Positions 35,478 to 49,784 of a stretch of 64,000 nucleotides of DNA are shown here, piece by piece (position 1 is the first letter of the stretch; each line of letters starts with the position of its first letter). The notes beneath the pieces were generated by a model. That model was not told the DNA's origin and did not search any database. It worked only from the letters and a program-made list of their open reading frames with translations. The DNA is taken from positions 1 to 64,000 of the forward strand of contig NZ_JAIOUQ010000002.1 of NCBI RefSeq assembly GCF_019931065.1, read 5' to 3'. A program made the position numbers and the translations under genes. This DNA is from Methanobacterium spitsbergense. Its GTDB lineage: Archaea; Methanobacteriota; Methanobacteria; Methanobacteriales; Methanobacteriaceae.

Positions 35478-38400
35478 TTATTCTTTGATGGGGATTGTAA
35501 AATAGAATGTTGAACCTTTCCCTAGTTTTGATTCTGCCCAGATGTATCCACCTTGCTGATGTACAATTTTTTGGGCAATTGCAAGCCCAATTCCAGTTCC
35601 TTCATACTCGTCACGGGTGTGAAGTCGTTGAAAGATTGTAAATATTTTTTCTAAGTGTTCTGGGGATATTCCAATTCCATTATCTTTTATTGTAAAGAGG
35701 TATTGATTTTTTTCTTTTGTTGCAGATATGTGAATTTTAGGTGTTTCTTCGCTTCGATATTTAATAGCATTGCTTATGAGGTTTTGGAACAGTTGAATCA
35801 TTAATTGTTTATCTGTAATAATTGATGGTAATGAGTCATAAGTAATTTCAGCATTAGTATCTTCTATTGAAGCTGCCAAATTTACATAAACCTCTTGAAT
35901 AACCTCATTATTATCTACTGTAGTTAAATTTCTTTCTTTATTTGATACTCTTGAATAGATTAGAATATCATTTATCATTGCATCCAATCGTTTTGCCCCA
36001 TCTACTGCAAATCCTATAAATTCATTAGCGTCCTGATCCAACTGATCACCGTATCGTCTCTCTAATAACTGTAAAAAGCTGGTAATCATACGTAAAGGTT
36101 CTCTTAAATCATGGGAGGTGATATAAGCAAATTGTTCAAGCTCAGCATTAGATCTCTCAACTTCTATCAAACTTTCTTTTAATACTTTTTCGGCTTTCTC
36201 ATGTTCAATGCGTAATCTGAGGGATGCAAGTCCATAAGATATATCATCTGTTAACTCTTTAAGTAAATCTATTTCTTCTTCTGAAAATGGACTAGGTTCT
36301 TTTGAATAAATATTCAATGCACCAAATACTCTATTATCATTAATAAGTGGTAGAACGATTGAAGATGCGTAACCACGTTTGGTGGCTTCTTGACGCCAAG
36401 GTTTGAATTTTGGATCTGTGAACATATTTTCACAAATATAAACATTTCCTGTTCGAATAGCAGTGCCTGTAGGTCCTTGGCCACGTTCTGTATCATCACA
36501 TGTGATATTCAATGTTTTAAGATAATCTTCTTCAAAACCAGAATATGCTACGGGAAAAACTTTCTTACTTTCTTCTTCTGTAAAACCTATCCAAACCATT
36601 GAATGACCACAGTCTTCAATTATAATTCTACAAACTTCATCCAAATAAAAATCTTCATCATTAGCATGCATCATCGCAAAACTACTATCTCTAAGTGCCA
36701 TAAGGGTATGATTAAGTTGATCATAATTTTTCAAGACTTTTCTAAGATTCTCATTAGATATCTGGAGCTCCTCTGTAGTGTATCTTAATTCTTCATTTGA
36801 GGTTTGAAGCTCTTCACTTGTGGATTGTAATTCTTCATTTGAGGTTGTTAGTTCTTCTGTAAGTTGTTGTTCACTTTCTAAAAGCTTCTGATTATGTTCT
36901 TCACTTTTTTTAAGTTCTGTAATATCTGTATTAGTACCAAACCATCGTAAAAGTTTACCTTGCTCATCTCTAATTGGAGTAACCCTCGTTAGGAACCATC
37001 TATAGTTCCCATCCTTCCCTTTTAATGGGAATATGTTATCATATGGTTTTCCCGCTTTGATATTCGATGCCCAGTCATCTGTAATAGACTCTACATAGTC
37101 AGGGTGATGAACTTTTTGCCAGCCCCATCCTTGCATTTCCTCTAATGTTGTACCAGTATAATCAAACCATTGCGTATTATACCAAAATATCCAACCTGTG
37201 GCATCTGCCATCCATGCCAAATTAGGAATATTATCAGCAAGATCATGGAAACGCTCTTCACTTTCCTCCAGCGCTTTATTTATTTGTAATAATCTATTTC
37301 CTTGATGGATAAGTTCTTCATTGGATACTTGAAGCTCTTCACTTGTGGATTGTAATTCTTCATTTGAGGTTGTTAGTTCTTCTGTAAGTTGTTGTTCATT
37401 CTTTAAAAGCTTCTGAGTAAGCAATTCAGCATGTTTTCGGTCAGTGATATCTGTGTTTACACCAAGTACACGAATGACACTGCCTTGGTTATCATAAATA
37501 GCCCCGCCTTTGGCCGATAACCAATGTATATCTCCTGAATTGTGGAATATACGGAATTCTAAATCGAATGGCTCGTTTTTTGCAATTTTATTATCTCTTT
37601 CGACTTCGATTTTTTCAATATCATCAGGGTGAGTTAACTGACGCCAATCTTGATATGTTTTTATTGTTCCGGGAGTCAAGCCGTATAATTGCTCGAGTTC
37701 GGGGGTAAAATGAAGTTCATCTGTGATTGTATTCCAATCCCATATGCCTACATTGCCTAGGTTTTGGGCTAGACGCAATCGTTCTTCACTTTCCTTTAAA
37801 TTTTCTTCAGTTTTGTTACGTTCAGTAATGTCGTGACCTATGTTGAGTATTATTGGTTCATTGTTAATTGTTATGTGTCTGGCAGAATATTGAACGTTGA
37901 TTAATGATCCGTCTTTCCTTCTAACCCTTAGTTCATAATTAGATACGCTCTTTTTTCCTCGTGTTGCATCAATATAGGCGTTACGTTCCTCGGAAGTAAG
38001 TAAATTAAGTTCTATTGATGTATGTCCAATAGTTTCTTCTCGTGAATAACCGATCTGATTTAGATATTCTTGGTTACAATCGATAATTTTTGAATCAGAT
38101 AATGTTGTTAGAACTATAGCATCTGGGTTCAATTCATATATTGTAGATAACATTTCTGAATATTGTTGAAGTTCTTCATTAGATTTATGGAGTTCTTCGC
38201 TCGTGGATTTTAATTCTTCATACGAAGTTGTTAACTCCTCTGTAAGTTGTTGTTTCTTCTCTAAAAGTTCTTGTTTAAGTTTTTCAGATATTTTACGTTC
38301 ACTGATATCAGTGATAAATGAATAATAATACTCAGGTGTGCCATTTTCATTTTTTACTATATGCATCAATAGTTCAATTGGTACTCTGGTCCCATCTTTC

Positions 38401-38705
38401 CTTATATACTCTTTTTCGTACCTTACTGGTTGTCCTGTGCGTTGAAGTTCTTCAAGTTTTTCGTTTTCCATATCCCTGAATTCATGAGGAGTGAGAATTT
38501 CAGACCAATCTGTACTTTTGAGCTCTTCCATTGAGTAACCAGTAAGCTCCTCAAATGTTTTATTAACAAGTCCCAATTGTCCATTGGGATATCCTACACT
38601 AAAGGGCTGAGAAGAATTTTCAAGTAAATTAGCGAGTAATGCTTCATTTTTTCTAATTTTTTCCAATTCATCTACATTTTTAATATTAGCATCAGCTTTG
38701 ACCAT
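35478..38705 (-). CDS. Multi-PAS/GAF sensor histidine kinase
   Basis: 1075-aa soluble kinase. PAS/PAC units lie at about 20-137, 185-295, 305-425 and 485-600, then a GAF domain (about 665-820). HisKA with FAYITSHDLREPLRM (phospho-His in SHDLR) and HATPase_c (NLISNAIKYR, DNGIGIS, GTGIGLAI) follow. The PAS units are joined by coiled-coil linkers rich in the repeat EELTTSNEELQSTSEELQ, present three times. There is no membrane helix or receiver. The PAS1 and kinase core match the kinase at 60746. It stands alone; its partner regulator is unknown, and the receiver at 63493 is a candidate. Confidence 0.87.
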   Translation of the reverse strand: MVKADANIKNVDELEKIRKNEALLANLLENSSQPFSVGYPNGQLGLVNKTFEELTGYSMEELKSTDWSEILTPHEFRDMENEKLEELQRTGQPVRYEKEYIRKDGTRVPIELLMHIVKNENGTPEYYYSFITDISERKISEKLKQELLEKKQQLTEELTTSYEELKSTSEELHKSNEELQQYSEMLSTIYELNPDAIVLTTLSDSKIIDCNQEYLNQIGYSREETIGHTSIELNLLTSEERNAYIDATRGKKSVSNYELRVRRKDGSLINVQYSARHITINNEPIILNIGHDITERNKTEENLKESEERLRLAQNLGNVGIWDWNTITDELHFTPELEQLYGLTPGTIKTYQDWRQLTHPDDIEKIEVERDNKIAKNEPFDLEFRIFHNSGDIHWLSAKGGAIYDNQGSVIRVLGVNTDITDRKHAELLTQKLLKNEQQLTEELTTSNEELQSTSEELQVSNEELIHQGNRLLQINKALEESEERFHDLADNIPNLAWMADATGWIFWYNTQWFDYTGTTLEEMQGWGWQKVHHPDYVESITDDWASNIKAGKPYDNIFPLKGKDGNYRWFLTRVTPIRDEQGKLLRWFGTNTDITELKKSEEHNQKLLESEQQLTEELTTSNEELQSTSEELQTSNEELRYTTEELQISNENLRKVLKNYDQLNHTLMALRDSSFAMMHANDEDFYLDEVCRIIIEDCGHSMVWIGFTEEESKKVFPVAYSGFEEDYLKTLNITCDDTERGQGPTGTAIRTGNVYICENMFTDPKFKPWRQEATKRGYASSIVLPLINDNRVFGALNIYSKEPSPFSEEEIDLLKELTDDISYGLASLRLRIEHEKAEKVLKESLIEVERSNAELEQFAYITSHDLREPLRMITSFLQLLERRYGDQLDQDANEFIGFAVDGAKRLDAMINDILIYSRVSNKERNLTTVDNNEVIQEVYVNLAASIEDTNAEITYDSLPSIITDKQLMIQLFQNLISNAIKYRSEETPKIHISATKEKNQYLFTIKDNGIGISPEHLEKIFTIFQRLHTRDEYEGTGIGLAIAQKIVHQQGGYIWAESKLGKGSTFYFTIPIKE

Positions 38706-38952
38706 ATAGTTCCCCAGAATTATTTATATTAAAATAATTTTGAATAAAATATCTATGAAAATATTCTCATTTATAATTGTCTGAATTCGGAATCAAAAAT
38801 TCATGAAAAACGGACTAAATGTTCCTTGTAAATAAATAGTCCTCCTTTTATCTAATGCGAAACATATCAATAATATTCGCTATAAAGAATAATCGAATTA
38901 TATGCATAAATAATTGTTTTTAACTTTATTTTCAGGATTAGGGGAGAGATAA

Positions 38953-39633
38953 ATGAGAATTTTAAATTTCAACATACGATTCGGTGGGGAGAAACGTACC
39001 TACAAAATAGTGGATTACTTGTTAAACAATGATTTTGATATGATCGTACTTACAGAATTTATTAAAAATGATAATGGTAAAGAAATTATAGCTAAATTAG
39101 TTGAGAAAGGGTATAAAACTCAACCATCAAATGAAAATGGTGAGTTAGGTTCATTTATTGCAAGTAAAGAGGAATTTATAACCAAGAATGTTGAGGATAG
39201 ATGGGTTGAAGTTTATATTCCCCTCATGGATTTATATGTGCTTGGAGTATATGTTCCAGACAAGTCAGGATCTCAAAAGAATTTATTCTGGAAGAAAATA
39301 TTAGATTACGCTGAGAAGCATGTTGAAAATAAAGTACTGATAACAGGTGACTTTAACAGTTGCACCAAAGAAGATTCTTCAAATAAAACAGAATACAATG
39401 CCAAGGATTTAATGAAACTAGAAGAATTAGGATACATAGACTTGTGGAAGTACAATGGAACAGAAGAGTCTAAAGGATATACTTGGTTTCACTACTCTGG
39501 AACTGGGTTCAGATTAGATTATGCATTCGTTTCATCAAAGCTTGCTGAAACATTAGAGGATGTATCAGTTTATTCAGATTCTCAAATCAGGGAGTCTAAA
39601 ATATCTGATCATTCACCGTTGGTTGTAATTTGA
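38953..39633 (+). CDS. Endonuclease/exonuclease/phosphatase (EEP) family protein
   Basis: 226 aa of the EEP superfamily. The core motifs are NFNIRFGG at the start, ITGDFNSC near residue 137 and the terminal SDHSPLV (catalytic Asp-His). The metal-binding Glu is expected in VLTEF near residue 37. Such proteins cleave DNA or phosphoesters; the substrate is not defined by sequence. No signal peptide. Its ATG follows AGGGGAGAGAT, a strong ribosome-binding site. Monocistronic. Confidence 0.82.
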   Translation: MRILNFNIRFGGEKRTYKIVDYLLNNDFDMIVLTEFIKNDNGKEIIAKLVEKGYKTQPSNENGELGSFIASKEEFITKNVEDRWVEVYIPLMDLYVLGVYVPDKSGSQKNLFWKKILDYAEKHVENKVLITGDFNSCTKEDSSNKTEYNAKDLMKLEELGYIDLWKYNGTEESKGYTWFHYSGTGFRLDYAFVSSKLAETLEDVSVYSDSQIRESKISDHSPLVVI

Positions 39634-39781
39634 AAAAAATATTAAATCTTCCATAATTACTTTTTTATATAAAATATTTATATTATTTGAATCAGCTAAA
39701 AAAAGTCTTTTTTTATGAAATACCTTTGTGGAATATTTATTATTTCATCTATTAAAAAATTAAAAAAAAGAAATAAAAAGG

Positions 39782-40213
39782 TTATTCAGTTCCATAAACT
39801 GTTATTTTACCTTTAACAAAACTACCACCATAATAAAAGCCACCATGGGATGTGAAATTCTGTTCACCAGAAATAGTTTTACCCGGGCCTGCTTCTAAAT
39901 ATTGATTATCAAAACCTATTGGAGATTGTCCACTATTAGGATCAATATTATCACTTGAAACTCCCATATTACCATTAGAACCCATTCCATAAGAATTGGC
40001 CCCTGTTAAGTTATAAACTACCCTTACTTTTGTTACATTATCAGGAATATCAAAAATTATACCTTTACTGCCAAAAACTGACATACTTTCAAGTGATGAA
40101 ACATTAAATTCCTTTATTACAGTTTCTTTTGCAGGAGTACTTGTGCATCCTGAAAAAGCAACAACTAATACAATTATTAAAGCCCCAATTCCCAAACCTA
40201 TATTCTTATTCAT
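39782..40213 (-). CDS. Putative lipoprotein
   Basis: 143 aa. Short basic N-terminus, then a hydrophobic stretch (GLGIGALIIVLVVAFSGC) ending in a lipobox-like FSGCTS, so it is probably lipid-anchored outside the membrane. The rest is a beta-rich domain with Gly/Asn/Ser-rich segments. No family recognised. The ATG follows AGGAGGGAT. It ends convergent with the EEP gene. Confidence 0.65.
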   Translation of the reverse strand: MNKNIGLGIGALIIVLVVAFSGCTSTPAKETVIKEFNVSSLESMSVFGSKGIIFDIPDNVTKVRVVYNLTGANSYGMGSNGNMGVSSDNIDPNSGQSPIGFDNQYLEAGPGKTISGEQNFTSHGGFYYGGSFVKGKITVYGTE

Positions 40214-40622
40214 TGTAATCCCTCCTATATTGGTATATGTATAATATACTAATATATAAATCTAATTTCTAATTCCTGTTGCTAATCATAGGACTTAGGA
40301 CATATAATACCATTTGAACAATTTTATAGGTTTAGCATGTTTTTATAGGAGTTAATACATAAATAGTATTTATATATTCAATTTAAATTCAAAATCTAAA
40401 AATATTATTGTATTCATAGGCCAATAACTAGGATAAGTAAAGAAACTATGGAACAGATATCATCCTAAAAATTTTTCCAAAAATATTTTTTTTATTTTAC
40501 AACTAAATACAAAAGGTTTTTTAATAAAAACAAGGATTTATTGACCTTTTTCACATCAACTGATTTAAAATTCCAAAAAAACAAATAGGGTTATTAACAA
40601 ACAATATTATTAGTTGTTCATA
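40214..40622. other. Intergenic spacer before the large kinase operon
   Basis: 409 bp without a gene. An AT-rich segment near 40235-40265 (TATATGTATAATATACTAAT) could be the promoter of the lipoprotein gene; the kinase promoter is expected to the right. No repeat copy here. Confidence 0.4.
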
Positions 40623-44809
<4,187 letters not shown>

Positions 44810-44813
<4 letters not shown>

Positions 44814-46789
44814 AGAAGAGTTTTAAAATGGAATATTCGAATAAAACTAAAGAACAACTTATAGATGAACTAGAAAATAAGTTGCAAAGAATTTCAGAAT
44901 TGGAAGAATTATATGCTAAATCTATATTAAATGAAGATGAATTGAAGGCTTCTGAAGAAAGGATGAAAATATTATATGAATATGCACCAGATGCTTACTA
45001 TTTAAGCAACATTAAAGGAGAACTTGTCGATGGTAATAAGGCCGCAGAAAAAATGGTGGGTTATAAAAAAGAAGAATTAATTGGAAAAAATTTTTCAGAT
45101 TTAACAATACTACCAAAAAATCAACTTCCACTAGCCTTAAAAAATCTAGCTAAAAATGCTTTAGGATTCCCCACAGGACCAGATGAATTCATTTTAACCC
45201 GGAAAGACGGTAAAAATATCACAACCGAAATCGCAACTTATCCAGTAAAGATAAAAGGCCAAAAACGAGTCTTGGGGATTGCAAGAGACATAAGAGAATG
45301 TAAAAAGACTGAAAAAGCCCTTCAAGAAAGTGAAGAAAAGTACAGATGGAGGGAAAATCGTCTAAAGATAGGTATGGACATTGCTAAACTCGTTTACTGG
45401 GAATATGATGGGGCATCTGACATGTTCACCTTCGATGATCAGTTTTACGCACTTTATGGCACCACTGTAGACGACGAGGGAGGTAATCAGATGTCTTCTG
45501 AGGAATATGCAACCCGTTTCGTTCCTCCTGAAGAACAAACCGCAGTGGAAGTAGAAGTTGCCAAGGCTGTGGAATCTTATGATCCAAATTATGAAAGTTC
45601 AATGCAACACTGGATTATAAGGGGTGATGGAGAAAGAAGATATTTGATAGTGCGTATAAAACTCAGATTTGATGAAAATGGCCGGAAAATCGGACATAGA
45701 GGTGTGAATCAGGATATAACTGAACAAAAAATGGCAGAGGATGCTTTGAAAGAATCTGATCGGCGTTTAGCTGAAATTATAGAGTTTCTTCCTGATGCTA
45801 CTTTTGTTATTGATGTTAATAGTAAGGTCATTTCCTGGAACAGGGCAATTAAAGAAATAACTCAAGTCAATCCTGAGGAAATTTTGGGAAAAGACAACTA
45901 TGAATACGCTTTACCAGTTTATGGAAAGCGCCGGCCAATGTTAATTAATATGGTAAATTTATCTGAAGATGAAATACAAAAAAAATACGGAAATTATGAA
46001 AAGAAGGATAACGTATTAACTGCTGAAACTGAAATCTCTTTAAAAGGGGATGTTCGAACTTTCTGGGTCAAGGCAGTGCCTTTCCACAATATTAATGGGG
46101 ACTATGTTGGTGCTATCGAGGTTCTTCGAGATATCACTGATCTGAGGAATGCAGAAAAAGAAATTAAAAAGTCTCTGGAAGAAAAGGAGATGCTCCTCAA
46201 GGAAATTCATCACAGGGTCAAGAATAATTTGATGATCATAAGCAGCCTCCTGAACCTTCAGTCAGGTTATATAAAGGATAAAGCATCCAAGGATATTTTT
46301 AAGGAAAGTCAGAACCGTGCACGGTCAATGGCACTCATACACGAACGATTATACCAATCAACTGATCTTAAAAGGATAGATTTTGGTGAATACATCACTT
46401 CATTGGCCACTGAACTTTTCCATACCTATGTGGCCGATCCAAGTCTTATTGAACTAAAAATTAATGTTGAAGATATTTTTCTAGATATCAACACTGCAGT
46501 ACCCCTAGGTCTGATAGTGAATGAACTCATCACTAACAGTCTAAAACATGCCTTTCCAGAAGGTAAAACTGGAAAAATCAATGTTGACTTCCATCCAATA
46601 GATGAGTATTACGAATTCACTGTAAAAGATAATGGAATAGGATTTCCAGAAGATTTAGATTACCAAAACACAGATACACTCGGTTTACAAATGGTAAACA
46701 GTTTAACAGATCAAATAGATGGTGAAATCATTCTTGAAAGAAGTAGTGGCACTGAATTTAAGATCACATTTATTGATTCTGTAGTATAA
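44810..46789 (+). CDS. Triple-PAS sensor histidine kinase (HisKA_2)
   Basis: 659 aa. After a coiled coil (about 1-45) come PAS units at about 50-165, 175-305 and 315-440, then HisKA_2 ([20 protein letters not shown] near 462) and HATPase_c with [15 protein letters not shown]. The catalytic part is almost the same as that of the membrane kinase at 12249, although the sensor parts are unrelated. It overlaps the preceding kinase by 4 bp. A second ATG (MEYSN) six codons in is an alternative start. No receiver domain. Confidence 0.85.
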
Positions 46790-46823
46790 AGAGCGACTTG
46801 GAATGTAATAATAGGGTGATTAA

Positions 46824-48400
46824 ATGGTTAAAGATTCATTTGAAGATATTCTTGAGAGCATCACTGACGCTTTTTTTTGCTCGATAACAACTTGGTTTTT
46901 GAATATTTCAATAGGGCAGCTGAGGATATGTTAGGACGTAAACGAGAAGAAGTTTTAGGTAAATACATTTTTGATGTTTTTCCGGAAGTTAAAGGTTCTA
47001 TTTTTCAAAAGAAATATCAGGAAGCTCTAAAAGAGAAAAAAGAGATTCAATTTGAAACTTATTTCCCGGAAAAACCCTATGAAAACTGGTATAATGTTAG
47101 AGTTTATCCTAAAAAGAAGAATGGAATATTGGTTTTTTTTCAGATAACAACCAAACAAAAGAATGAAGAAGAGAAGTTTATTAATGCACTTGAAGAATCT
47201 AAAAAATTACAAAATAAATTAACAGCATTACTTGAGAGTTCTAAATCTATCTTAAAATACAAAGAATTAGAAGACTCGGCCAAGGCAATATTTGAATCTT
47301 GTAAAGATTTAATAGGTGCCCAAAGTGGATATGTTGCTCTTTTGAGTGAAGATGGTTCTGAAAACGAAGTTTTATTCCTTGATTCTGGGGGTTTAACTTG
47401 TAATGTTGATCCAGAGCTCCCTATGCCCATTCGAGGACTGCGAGGAGAAGCTTACAGCAAAGCTGATGCAGTGTATGATAATGACTTTTCTAATAGTGAA
47501 TACATAAAATACATGCCTCCAGGACACTCTCCATTGGAAAAGGTCTTATTCGCACCTCTGATAATTGATGGTAAGGCTGTGGGCATTATGGGAATTGCTA
47601 ATAAAGAATCAGATTTTACAGATGATGATGCTCAAACCGCATCTGAATTTGGTGAACTTGCAGCCATAGCACTTATGAACAGCCAAACCCTAGAAAAACT
47701 TGAAAAAAGTTTAGAAGAAGTCGAAAGGTCCAATGCTGAACTTGAACAATTCGCTTATGTGACATCACACGATTTACGTGAACCTTTACGGATGATATCA
47801 AGTTTTTTACAGTTATTAGAGCGTAGATATGCAGATAAATTGGATGAAGATGCCAATGATTTTATTGGGTTTGCTGTTGATGGAGCTAAACGCCTTGATG
47901 ATCTGATAAATGATTTACTTATTTATTCCCAAGTAAATAGCAAAAGAAGAGAATTTAGCTCTGTTAAACTTGAAGGAATATTAGAAGAAACATTAACTAA
48001 TTTAAAGGTTGCAATAGATGAAAATAATGTAGTTATAACCCATGATCCTTTACCTATTATATATGGAAATGACCAGTCCATGATTCAGTTATTCCAGAAT
48101 CTAATTGGAAATGCTATTAAATATCGAAGCGATGAAACTCCAAAGATCGAAATATCTGTTAAAAAAGAAGATAAACAATATCTGTTTTCTATAAAAGATA
48201 ATGGAATTGGGATAGATCCAAAACACTTGGAAAGGATATTTACTATATTCCAACGTCTCCACTCAGATCGTGAATATGAAGGAACAGGAATAGGACTTGC
48301 AATTGCACAAAAAATAGTAATTCAACACGGTGGACAAATATGGGCTGAATCCGAACTTGGAAAAGGATCTACATTCTACTTCACTATACCAAACCAATAA
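46824..48400 (+). pseudogene. PAS/GAF sensor histidine kinase with a T-run frameshift
   Basis: The natural start is ATG 46824 (MVKDSFEDILESITDAFF) after AGGGTGAT. At 46871-46878 a run of eight T breaks the frame. Adding one T (or losing two) joins it to LLDNNLVFEYFNRAAEDMLG and the rest of the first PAS. The rest is intact: PAS, GAF (about 130-280), HisKA (FAYVTSHDLREPLRM), HATPase_c (NLIGNAIKYR, DNGIGID, GTGIGLAI). A TTG at 46877 could start a product lacking the first PAS strand. The shift may be a sequencing slip, a real mutation or slippage-based switching. It is the third gene of the kinase operon. Confidence 0.75.
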
Positions 48401-48528
48401 ATCATATTTAAATATTTATATTAATTTTTAAATATATAATTATAAGTGAAGGTGTTTGATGGGTCAATGTTAAATTCCTATTATACTCTTGCAATAATCT
48501 ATGATAAATCAGTTTTATCATCGGAAGA

Positions 48529-48753
48529 TTACTGATTTTCCTCTATTTCTTTTATTTGATTTTGAACCTCTTCTAAACCTATCTCCCAATGTCTTAATTC
48601 CATTGTTCCATAATCTTCATTTTTAATCCAACTTCGTTTTACAGCTTTTAAATCTACTTTAGAATCATATATTTCCGGCTTATACGTTTCATTATAATCT
48701 TTAATAAGCAACAATATTTTTTCTAATAGTTTCAATTCTTCGATATCATCCAT
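48529..48753 (-). CDS. Hypothetical 74-aa charged helical protein
   Basis: No family recognised. Two helical segments rich in Lys/Glu (DDIEELKLLEKILLLIKDYN and GLEEVQNQIKEIEENQ) around a W-containing middle (SWIKNEDYGTMELRHWEIGL). Soluble, no Cys. The ATG follows GAGGAGTATTA. It is convergent with the kinase operon and may be a small accessory or regulatory protein. Confidence 0.5.
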   Translation of the reverse strand: MDDIEELKLLEKILLLIKDYNETYKPEIYDSKVDLKAVKRSWIKNEDYGTMELRHWEIGLEEVQNQIKEIEENQ

Positions 48754-48939
48754 ATTAATACTCCTCTAAAATTAGTAACACCTAATATAATACTTGAATC
48801 TGAAACATATTATTCTTAACATTGAGAACATAAAAAATTCTGAATTTAAATATGACAACCAAATCCTAATTGATAGACTAGGATATAGATCAGAATCCTA
48901 TTTTTTCCTATTTTTTTATTTTAAATTGTAATATTGAAA

Positions 48940-49083
48940 ATGGTTATACTCATATCTAAAAATGCATGGATATACAATGAAATTGATGATGAAATTAGAG
49001 AAAAAGTATTATTATTTTTAAGTTATTGTAAACATATCATGCAAAATCTGCTAACAATCAACATTAAATCCATCAAAATTTAG
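48940..49083 (+). CDS. Possible small ORF, 47 aa
   Basis: MVILISKNAWIYNEIDDEIR then EKVLLFLSYCKHIMQNLLT to the stop. It is uninterrupted but has no ribosome-binding site and no known relative, so it may be chance or a relic. Confidence 0.2.
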   Translation: MVILISKNAWIYNEIDDEIREKVLLFLSYCKHIMQNLLTINIKSIKI

Positions 49084-49110
49084 GAATCACCCACTCTATT
49101 GTGGACATAT

Positions 49111-49192
49111 TAAGTTAGTATACAGGCAAAATACTATTTCAAAGTCAATAGTTTATATTTTTTGGCTATTCATAGACTAGTATTTAAGAATT
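49111..49192 (-). repeat. Dispersed repeat, left half (copy F)
   Basis: On the minus strand it reads TAGTCTATGAATAGCCAAAA, then TATAAACTATTGACTTTGAA and ATAGTATTTTGCCTGTATAC, matching copy B at 12001-12070. The rest of the element is missing here; the matching right half lies 270 bp away on the other strand (copy G). Confidence 0.65.
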
Positions 49193-49462
49193 AAACTATT
49201 TTTCTTTTTTATGATTGAAATCCATTCAAAATTATGGATGTAATATGTCATTATCTACCTTCTTTTGTTTTAATCTCTTAATACTTCGCTTTTTTGTTCG
49301 CTATTAATTTGGAAAGGAAGCACAGATGATATTTTTTTTGCATATTAAACTACTGCATCTTTATAATAATTAAAAATTGCAATGGAGAAAACGTTCACTT
49401 AATCTATCACTCGCTTAATTAAGAAATTAATTATAAAATAGTGGGTTAACATAATATCTATT

Positions 49463-49608
49463 ATTGTTGCTATAGACTAAGTCTTTGTTCTATAGGTTTT
49501 ATTTAATGGTATACTGTTTTATTATATTTACATTAATTAATTTGGTATAATCTATAGTATGTACATCATTTAATCATAGGTTACGTTATTTTCAGAGGTG
49601 TTAATTTA
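49463..49608 (+). repeat. Dispersed repeat, right half (copy G)
   Basis: It begins TTGCTATAGACTAAGTCTTT and ends ATCATAGGTTACGTTATTTT, then CAGAGGTGTTAATTTA, corresponding to the TTGCTATAGACTAATC and ATCATAGGTGCTGTTAATTT parts of copy E. With copy F it looks like one element broken by an inversion. Confidence 0.5.
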
Positions 49609-49681
49609 TACAGAAATTTCATTTGCTATTTGAAAATTTCATCCGGCAAGCTAGCAATCAAGAAAGAGAAAAAAAAGTATT

Positions 49682-49777
49682 TTAGGAACCTGTTTTGAAT
49701 TTGAATATGTATGCAGCTGTTAGGTTGTTGCCTGCGTAGTATTTGATTGCAGTTTTGATTATTGTGATAAGATTACA
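49682..49777 (-). pseudogene. C-terminal fragment of a surface-type protein
   Basis: The minus strand reads IKTAIKYYAGNNLTAAYIFK then FKTGS before TAA, preceded by a stop. The style (AGNNLTAAY) resembles repeat ends of secreted methanogen proteins. It is too short to assign and lies just downstream of the FAD-oxidoreductase gene. Confidence 0.35.
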
Positions 49778-49784
49778 CTATTTT

